This document shows, in pieces, positions 57,477 through 64,000 of a DNA stretch of 64,000 nt. Made by a program: the position numbers and the translations under genes. The stretch spans positions 3,045,501 through 3,109,500 of the forward strand of contig CM055871.1 in the NCBI GenBank assembly GCA_029582165.1, in the 5' to 3' direction. How positions within the stretch are numbered: the first letter of the stretch is position 1; each line of letters opens with the position of its first letter. Origin of the DNA: Portulaca oleracea. Its lineage: Eukaryota > Streptophyta > Magnoliopsida > Caryophyllales > Portulacaceae. The notes beneath the pieces are model-generated. The model saw nothing but the letters and a program-made list of their open reading frames with translations. It did no database searches and was not told where the DNA came from.

Positions 57477-57569
57477 AAAAAAAACAGTTTTCAAAAAATA
57501 TGAGGCAACTCTTATTAACTTTTTGCCTAAAAAATATTATAGAATTGGTGACGTACAATATATATCCCG

Positions 57570-57934
57570 TGCACCCGGAGCATGTGTTCCAAAATATTAC
57601 AATTGAACAATCATTATAATGAAAGTGAATAGTCATAATTACAAGAGTGAACAATTGTAATATGATGAACAATTACAATAACAAAACTAAATGTTAGGAT
57701 TGATGATGGTAGTTAGTCCTTATTTACTGTATGTATAAGTAGATTAGTTTTCTTCATTTTCTTTCTTTTCTTTAGTTCTTTGTTTTCTTGGGCCTGCTGT
57801 TCGGTCCGTTGGCTTTATTTAAGCCGGCCCAGATCCTTCCTTTGTATCATTAGATTTCATTCAAGCTTTTCACTAAACAATCATAATAACACAAGTAAAC
57901 AACCATGGTATTTGGAGCACATGTTTAAGGTGAA
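57570..57934. mobile_element. MITE of the TGCACC..CATGTG family, split by a solo LTR
   Basis: TGCACCCGGAGCATGTGTTC at the left pairs with the reverse complement of the right end (TTCACCTTAAACATGTGCTC). Without the solo LTR and one duplicate the element would be about 179 bp, close to its relative at 25435-25577. Confidence 0.7.
57692..57872 (+). mobile_element. 181-bp solo LTR upstream of the PPR gene
   Basis: Starts TGTTAGGATTGATGATGG and ends CAAGCTTTTCA. CTAAA flanks it at 57687-57691 and 57873-57877. It contains GGCTTTATTTAAGCCGG and GTCCGTTGG motifs. Orientation is taken from TG...CA only, and the family is unknown (short copia or TRIM). It lies 245 bp before the PPR start codon. Confidence 0.85.
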
Positions 57935-58116
57935 TTTAATAAATTGCAGCTGAAGCACGCATCTTTCTTTGTTGAATGTTGATGTATAAACATGAACACC
58001 AAATATCTCACAGGAAACAAAGGAGGCAGAATTTGGCGGCAAAGGTTCAAGTATGAAATATGAATTATGAAATGAACAATGCCAATTCTCCTCCCTCTGA
58101 AGTGTTAATGTAATCA

Positions 58117-61100
58117 ATGTACACCAATTTACTTCAACGTAACTTCATCTTCCGGCGCCTGTCAACCTTTACTACCTCTACACTTGCTGCTTCTTCTACT
58201 TCTCTTCCCTTTCTAAATTCCATTTTCCAAGATCCCCGGAGACTTAACTCCATCCATGGCGATGACCCTTCTTTTTCTCCCACCTCCTCTTTGTACCCAT
58301 CTCAGCCATCTGCCAGTTGCTTTTTCCCAGAAGACAGTGAAGTGCGGGACTTTCTTATCTCTCGGTATCAGTATGCTAGCTTCTCTGATGATGTTCATCA
58401 GCTTCAACTTAGGATTATCAAACATGGGTTTGACTCTGATTTGTTTCTGCTCAACACCGTGATTAATGGGTATTCGAGAATTGGTGATATGGTTTCTGCT
58501 CGCAAGGTGTTCGATGAAATGCCTGTAAGAAATTTCGTTACTTGGGCATGTTTGATTTCAGGATGTACGCACAACGGAATGCCTGATGAAGCATGTGGTC
58601 TTTTTAAGGGTATGATCTCCATGGGATTCGTTCCTAATGATTATGCATTCGGGAGCATCTTGCGCGCATGCCAGGAGTTGGGACCGGATGGCCTTAAATT
58701 TGGCATGCAAGTTCATGGTTTGATATGGAAGACAAGGTTCGCTTGTGATGTTCTCGTGAGCAATGTATTGATATCCATGTATGGGAGTTGTTCTGCGGGG
58801 TCACCGTCTTATGCTATGAGAGTGTTTGATGAAATACATTGTAGGAATTCAGTGTCATGGAATTCTATTATCTCAGTGTACTGTCACAGAGGAGATATTG
58901 TCACTGCCTGTGAGCTGTTCTCAAAGATGCAACTCGAAGGTACGGACTCCAATTCTAGCCCCAGTGAGTACACGTTCTGTAGCATTATTGCAGCTGCATC
59001 TTCTTCCTCCCCAGATTGTGGTTCGTGTTTGCTAGAACAGACGCTTGCTAGAGTGCATAAATCTGGTTTTTTAGGAGATTTATACGTAGGAAGCGCTTTA
59101 GTCAGTAGCTTTGCGAAAGTGGGGTTGATTGAGCATGCTAGGAGGATTTTTGAGCAGATGAGCACTCGCAATGTTGTAACTTTGAATGGACTGATGGTGG
59201 GACTCGTGAAGCAGAATCGGGGAGAAGAAGCAGTGCGCATATTTAAGGAGACGCGGCATCTAGTTAAAGTCAATCCTGATTCTTATGTGGTTTTGTTAAG
59301 CGCCTTTGCTGAATTTGGCGCGTTGGAAGAAGGCATAACAAGTGGTAAAGAGCTTCATGCGTATGCAATCAGAAGTGGTTTGGATAATGCTAAAGTCGCC
59401 GTTGGTAATGCCCTAATTAATATGTATGCAAAATGTGGTGATATAGACTATGCTTGTTCAGTTTTTGAATTTATGAAGGATAAAGATATTGTTTCGTGGA
59501 ACTCTTTGATATCTAGTCTCGACCAAAATGAGTTTTATGAAGAATCCGTGAAGAACTTCTGCCGGATGAGGATGACTGGACTAAAACCCGCAAATTTCAC
59601 TTTAATAAGCTGCATGAGTTCATGTGCTAGTTTGGGCTTGCTGAGGGAAGGACAGCAAGTACATGCAGAGGCATTTAAACTGGGTCTTGATTCTGACGTG
59701 TCGGTTTCTAATGCCCTTCTCACATTATACGGAGAGACCGGAAGTTTCACAGATTGTCAGAGATTGTTTTCCTTGATGCCACAGCACGATCAAATTTCGT
59801 GGAATTCCATAATTGGAGCACTGGCTCACTCTGAACAGTACGCTTCAGAAGCTGTTATGTATTTCGTCAACATGACGCGATCAAGTTGGCATCTTAGTGG
59901 GGTGACTTTTGTGAATATCCTTTCAGCGGTCTCCACTCTTTCACTGTCTGAATTGGTCCCTCAGCTTCATGCCCTAGCATTCAAATTCCGCGCCACAGAA
60001 GACCCTACTGTTGAGAACGCGCTAATCTCTTGCTATGGGAAGTGTGGCAGGATAGAAGACTGTGAATCCATATTTGCAAGAATGTCTGAGCGGAGGGATG
60101 AAGTTAGCTGGAACGCGATGATATCAGGTTACATACACAACGCTCAACTAGCCAAGGCCATGGATCTAGTCTGGTTCATGATGCAGAGCGGCTGTAGATT
60201 AGATCACTTCATCTTTGCAACTGTTCTAAGCGCGTGTGCCTCAGTTGCAACCTTGGAGCGTGGGATGGAAGTCCATGCTTGTCAATTCCGAGCTGGGCTA
60301 GAATCCGATGTCGTGGTGGGTACCGCCATTGTCGACATGTATGCAAAATGCGGAAGGATAGATTACGCTTCCAGAGTCTTCGCCCTAATGCCTGTGAAAA
60401 ACGTCTATTCTTGGAACTCCATAATTTCAGGCTACGCAAGACATGGGATTCCTGACAAAGCCTTGCAGACTTTCGCGAATATGAAGAGAGAAGGAGAACA
60501 GCCGAATCACGTCACATTCGTAGGGGTCTTATGTGCTTGCAGTCATGCCGGACTGGCTCCCGAAGGGTTCGAGTATTTCGAGTCAATGCGTAAGGACTTT
60601 GGGCTGGTCCCTCAGATAGAGCATTATTCATGCATGGTTGACCTCCTGGGACGATCGGGTCAACTCGATAAAGTCCCAGATTTCATAAACAAGATGCCCA
60701 TGAAACCGAATGCGCTTATATGGAGAACAGTTCTGGGGTCCTGCTGCAGAACAAACGGGCGCAACAGTGAACTAGGAAGGCAGGCTGCAGAGATGCTTGT
60801 TCAGTTGGAACCAGACAATGCGGTAAACTACGTGCTGTTATCTAACATGTACGCTGCTGGAGCAAAGTGGGAGAAGATGGCCAAGGCTCGCTCTGCAATG
60901 AAATTAGCAGCTTCAAGGAAGGAAGCAGGATGCAGTTGGGTCACTATGAAGGATGGCATCCATACATTTGTTGCTGGGGACAAATCACACCCTGAGACCG
61001 ATGCAATCTATGGGAAACTTAGAGAACTACAGAGCAGGATGAGGGATGCTGGGTACGTGCCTCAGACGAGCTTTGCTTTGTATGATCTTGATGCAGAGAG

Positions 61101-61332
61101 CAAGGAAGAGGTGCTTAGTTATCACAGCGAGAAATTGGCTGTTGCTTTTGTGCTTACACGCAAATCAGTAGGGTCTACTATCAGGATAATGAAGAATTTG
61201 CGGGTGTGTGGTGATTGTCACTTGGCTTTTGGGTACATATCGAAGATTGTTGGGCGCCAAATAGTGCTGCGAGACTCCAACAGGTTTCATCATTTTTCTG
61301 ATGGAAAGTGTTCCTGTGGGGATTATTGGTGA
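58117..61332 (+). CDS. DYW-class pentatricopeptide repeat protein, probable organellar C-to-U RNA editing factor
   Basis: A single-exon frame of 1,071 residues from ATG 58117. The N-terminus (MYTNLLQRNFIFRRLSTFTT) is Arg/Ser/Thr-rich and almost free of acidic residues, as in mitochondrial presequences. A long array of P, L and S type PPR motifs follows from about residue 90 to 900 (for example NALINMYAKCGDIDYACSVF, VSWNSLISSLDQNEFYEESV), then E/E+ motifs and a DYW domain ending CSCGDYW. The deaminase-type residues are visible: HSEK (His-x-Glu) and CGDCH (CxxC). Such proteins bind specific RNA sites and edit C to U. Sequence resembles my memory of Arabidopsis At5g09950 (MEF7), which is somewhat shorter; orthology is inferred. 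No frame break. The upstream flank has stacked small insertions. Confidence 0.94.
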   Translation: MYTNLLQRNFIFRRLSTFTTSTLAASSTSLPFLNSIFQDPRRLNSIHGDDPSFSPTSSLYPSQPSASCFFPEDSEVRDFLISRYQYASFSDDVHQLQLRIIKHGFDSDLFLLNTVINGYSRIGDMVSARKVFDEMPVRNFVTWACLISGCTHNGMPDEACGLFKGMISMGFVPNDYAFGSILRACQELGPDGLKFGMQVHGLIWKTRFACDVLVSNVLISMYGSCSAGSPSYAMRVFDEIHCRNSVSWNSIISVYCHRGDIVTACELFSKMQLEGTDSNSSPSEYTFCSIIAAASSSSPDCGSCLLEQTLARVHKSGFLGDLYVGSALVSSFAKVGLIEHARRIFEQMSTRNVVTLNGLMVGLVKQNRGEEAVRIFKETRHLVKVNPDSYVVLLSAFAEFGALEEGITSGKELHAYAIRSGLDNAKVAVGNALINMYAKCGDIDYACSVFEFMKDKDIVSWNSLISSLDQNEFYEESVKNFCRMRMTGLKPANFTLISCMSSCASLGLLREGQQVHAEAFKLGLDSDVSVSNALLTLYGETGSFTDCQRLFSLMPQHDQISWNSIIGALAHSEQYASEAVMYFVNMTRSSWHLSGVTFVNILSAVSTLSLSELVPQLHALAFKFRATEDPTVENALISCYGKCGRIEDCESIFARMSERRDEVSWNAMISGYIHNAQLAKAMDLVWFMMQSGCRLDHFIFATVLSACASVATLERGMEVHACQFRAGLESDVVVGTAIVDMYAKCGRIDYASRVFALMPVKNVYSWNSIISGYARHGIPDKALQTFANMKREGEQPNHVTFVGVLCACSHAGLAPEGFEYFESMRKDFGLVPQIEHYSCMVDLLGRSGQLDKVPDFINKMPMKPNALIWRTVLGSCCRTNGRNSELGRQAAEMLVQLEPDNAVNYVLLSNMYAAGAKWEKMAKARSAMKLAASRKEAGCSWVTMKDGIHTFVAGDKSHPETDAIYGKLRELQSRMRDAGYVPQTSFALYDLDAESKEEVLSYHSEKLAVAFVLTRKSVGSTIRIMKNLRVCGDCHLAFGYISKIVGRQIVLRDSNRFHHFSDGKCSCGDYW

Positions 61333-62897
61333 GTCAGAGTGTTTCCGATGATTGAGCTACAGCTTGATCCTGAAGAGCAGGTGAAGAAGTATATATGGAA
61401 GGCAATTGATGACGAATTTTTCAGCTGCATTTATAGGAAATTAATTGATGTGCTTGAAGCTAATTACCGGGTGGGTAACAACACTACTACAGTACTACTC
61501 TTGTTTGCATGTCTTATTTATCAGATTGTCAGAAAATCAGTGCTACTGACTACTTACTAGAAGTAATTGCATGTTGCAGGATGATTTATCGAATGAAGAA
61601 TGCAGGTTCGTTGTAGAATTGAAACTTTTCAAGATTTGAGTGAGATGTAAACTTGAATAATACACAGAATCATCAACCGGTATGTAATCCAGAGATTACT
61701 CCCTCCATCCTATTCCAATTCAGTTTAGCCTCTTTTAAGGGAACAAGGACCAATATAATATGTGCAAAGTTCTAACTAGTCTATTAAAAGTTGCAATTTA
61801 TTAGGTGCTTATCGAGTTTGGGCTCCAATAGTCTATTATTCACTTGCAGATATTAGATTGTTCAATGTCAATAGTGTGATTGTTCAGTTGCAAATATCCT
61901 AGAGCATAAACTCCAAGTGCATATTATATGTATCGTAGTAAAGTACTCCCTCCTTTCCACTATGTTACTTAAGCTTTTTGGTTAATACCACAAAAACCAC
62001 CATTGTTGAATGATATATTTTTGAGATATCAAAACTACCTCTCTAATAACCCTAGTGAATAGATTTTCCTGCATCTCTCTCTCTCCTGCCTTTTAAGGGA
62101 GGCGCATCAAAGAATTCTCAACCTTTCTACCTCGTGCGCTCCAGGAGACACCCGATCCAACACTCCATTGGTATTCTTCAGAGCGATCCAATGCTCTCTC
62201 CATGAGATACACATAATGTCTTCACAGCTTGGATATACATAAGAAATCAAACCTTGCCCACCACTCCAATTAGATTTACTGAATCTAATAATTTTTGCGT
62301 TAGGAAACAGATAATGAGGTCATTCTGGGCAACTTTAGGATAATATTCCTAACAGTTAGTATTTGTTATTTATAAGCTAAAATATCGAGCACCCGGTCCC
62401 AGACCTAGTTCCGGTCAGGATTCGGGGGACCATACCCGAACCAAGTTGTATTGGGATTGAAACTGAGGTTGGCTAATGACCTCTGGACCCAATCTGCTCA
62501 CCCCTAGCATTTGTTATGTAACATTCTTCGATTCCTTAAGTGGTTCAACTCATCTGATAAACAAGCTTACCTATAGAAAAACGTCTTGCAACTTTCCCGG
62601 TGAGGTTAGAAAAGCATTTTGCTCACTAGAATAACTTAGTTTCTTCCTTGTATGCACAGTTATTGCTGCACACTTTATCCATATTTGAATGCGTAATAAA
62701 CGATGGTGGTCATGTGCATGATTGCTGATACGAACCTAGTATGAATACTATGAATCTTTGCTCCATGAAGTGCTATGTCAGTTACATATTAACAGAATTG
62801 CAAGTAAAGTCAAATGTTGGCCTCAGCCTAATTATTTAGTCATTTAACCAATTTATAATATTGTCTTGTTGACCTTGGATCACCACCTCAAAATCAT
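61333..62897. other. Intergenic DNA between the PPR gene and the second secreted-protein gene
   Basis: The first few hundred bases are probably the PPR 3' UTR; an open frame at 61339-61560 has no start context of its own. Isolated Stowaway-like ends occur at 61699 (CTCCCTCCATCC) and 61947 (CTCCCTCCTTTCC) without partners. A decayed MITE of the TGCACC family may lie at 61806-61918. Confidence 0.45.
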
Positions 62898-62905
62898 TAT
62901 AAATA
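62898..62905 (+). promoter_or_regulatory. TATA box of the second secreted-protein gene
   Basis: TATAAATA lies 84 bases before the ATG at 62989, a normal plant distance with room for a short leader containing ATCAATCAATCAATC. Confidence 0.75.
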
Positions 62906-62988
62906 CTTCACTTAAGCCCCTAACACTTTCATCAATCAATCAATCTCTTTCTAATTACTATTCATAAATATTGTCTGTTTGCCACACC

Positions 62989-64000
62989 ATGGAGGGAACT
63001 ACTGTTAAGCTTGCTCTTCTGTTTGTCCTTTTGGCTTCTGCTTCATGTAAGTATGATTCTCTAGTGTGGTTTTTTTTTTTCTGTTTTCTTTTCTTGTCAG
63101 ATTGTCATTGACTAATTGCTTATTGTAAGAATTTAATACACCATATTGTCACCAAATGAGTTAAATGAACTCTGTTAGTTTTACCACCAATATTTCAAGT
63201 AAGGCAAAACATATAGCTTAAATTTGAAAAAATGTCAAAAATGTCATTAGATCAATGTTTTTTTTCAAGTTTTGACCTACCTATAGTAGGTAAAAATTTC
63301 CTTTACTTTTTGTTGATCATATTATTGCTTTTTTTTTGTAAAAAAAAAAACATAATTTCTTAATCAAACTTGCAACTTGAATTCAGTTCATATTCAATGA
63401 GAAGGTATTTTTAATTATGAAATTAGAGTTTTGTTTCTATTTTTAATTTCCAACTGTTATGAGTTATAACCAATAAATTTGCCCTGTTAAACCAGATTTA
63501 AATAGCATGTTTGCCTCACTTCAAAGGTTGATAGCAAAACTGACAAAAACCAGATATAAAACAAAGACTACACTCAATTCACCATTAAACAAACTGCCCA
63601 GCTGATGCCTGAAATAACTTTACCGGTTTGTGTGTGTTTCCATGCAGTTGTTGGTCCATATGCAGTAGAAGCAAGGCACAAGAAATGCCACCACCACCAC
63701 CACCACGAACACGAACGCGACCATGAACATGCATCCCCATCACCACAACCTGCACCAGTTGAGGAACCATCACTCCCCCCTCAGTTGGCGGCTCCTTCTC
63801 TACCACCAGTTGATGAGCCGCCATTTGTATCGCCATCTGCTGAGCCACTGCCACCCGTTGAGCCACCAGCAGGGTCACCTGAGGCTGTTGTGGTGGTGCC
63901 AGCCCCACCACCAACTGATGACACTTTCGTACCGTCTCCACCGGGATACGTGTCCCCTCCACCAGGATATCAGGCCCCGCCGTACCAAATCCATGGGTGT
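62989..64000 (+). CDS. Secreted Pro-rich, His-rich protein, paralogue of the 7817-8980 gene (3' end outside window)
   Basis: Exon 1 is 62989-63046, with donor GTAAGT. Exon 2 starts at 63648 after CCATGCAG and is still open at 64000. The intron is 601 bp and phase 1, as in the paralogue. The product begins MEGTTVKLALLFVLLASAS, a signal peptide. VGPYAVEARHKK aligns with VAPFAVEAKPKK of the paralogue, with probable cleavage after AVEA. Next comes a HHHHHHEHERDHEH stretch that could bind metal ions (inference), then a Pro-rich region of about 90 residues with repeated PPxxEPP and PPGY units. The last visible residues are APPYQIHGC, identical to the start of the Cys-rich domain of the paralogue, so that domain should continue past the window. 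Family not recognised. Confidence 0.85.

Noticed and set aside
61339..61560. 73-codon frame after the PPR stop
   Set aside because: Most likely PPR 3' UTR. The DYW domain is already complete at 61332.
61699..61990. Stowaway MITEs from CTCCCTCC motifs at 61699 and 61947
   Set aside because: Only single ends are visible, with no inverted partner or second TA, so a complete element cannot be supported.

Overview
The window is nuclear DNA from a flowering plant, most likely a eudicot. It is AT-rich and has introns with GT...AG borders, a CC-NB-LRR resistance gene, a DYW-class organellar RNA-editing PPR gene, plant Ty1/copia elements with initiator-Met-tRNA primer sites, a Cassandra 5S-bearing LTR, an Ogre/Tat-like element, and Stowaway, Tourist, hAT-like and Mutator-like miniature elements. 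I cannot name the species. No operons, ribosome binding sites, CRISPR arrays or tRNA genes were seen.

Layout. 1-7.2 kb is gene-free, with LINE RNase H fragments (one with a perfect 19-bp target duplication), MITEs and a decayed copia gag. 7.2-9.1 kb holds a long-armed Mutator-like foldback element and a two-exon gene on the minus strand for a small secreted Pro-rich, Cys-rich protein. 10.4-15.2 kb is a recent but frameshifted copia element. 16.5-24.0 kb is a non-autonomous Ogre/Tat-like LTR element on the minus strand with a 54-bp minisatellite and a repeated hairpin motif. 24-30.8 kb is gene-poor, with several MITEs and microsatellites.

30.87-35.96 kb is the main gene find: a four-exon CC-NB-LRR gene whose last two exons encode a phloem protein 2 (PP2/Nictaba-like) domain. 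All intron phases agree. 37.3-39.5 kb holds a decayed fragment of the translation factor eIF5B. About 39.97-56.42 kb is a decayed minus-strand copia element split by at least five later insertions: a Mutator-like element carrying a GRF zinc-finger fragment, a 1.4-kb LTR-like insert, a nearly intact SIRE-like copia element, a Cassandra solo LTR and an hAT-like element.

58.1-61.3 kb is an intronless DYW PPR gene resembling Arabidopsis At5g09950 (MEF7), with stacked small insertions just upstream. From 62.99 kb a second member of the small secreted family runs off the window. It shares with the first the exon layout, intron phase, residues around the predicted cleavage site and the start of the Cys-rich domain. 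Only four host protein-coding genes are supported: two secreted peptides, one NLR-PP2 and one PPR. Most of the remaining sequence is transposable-element derived.
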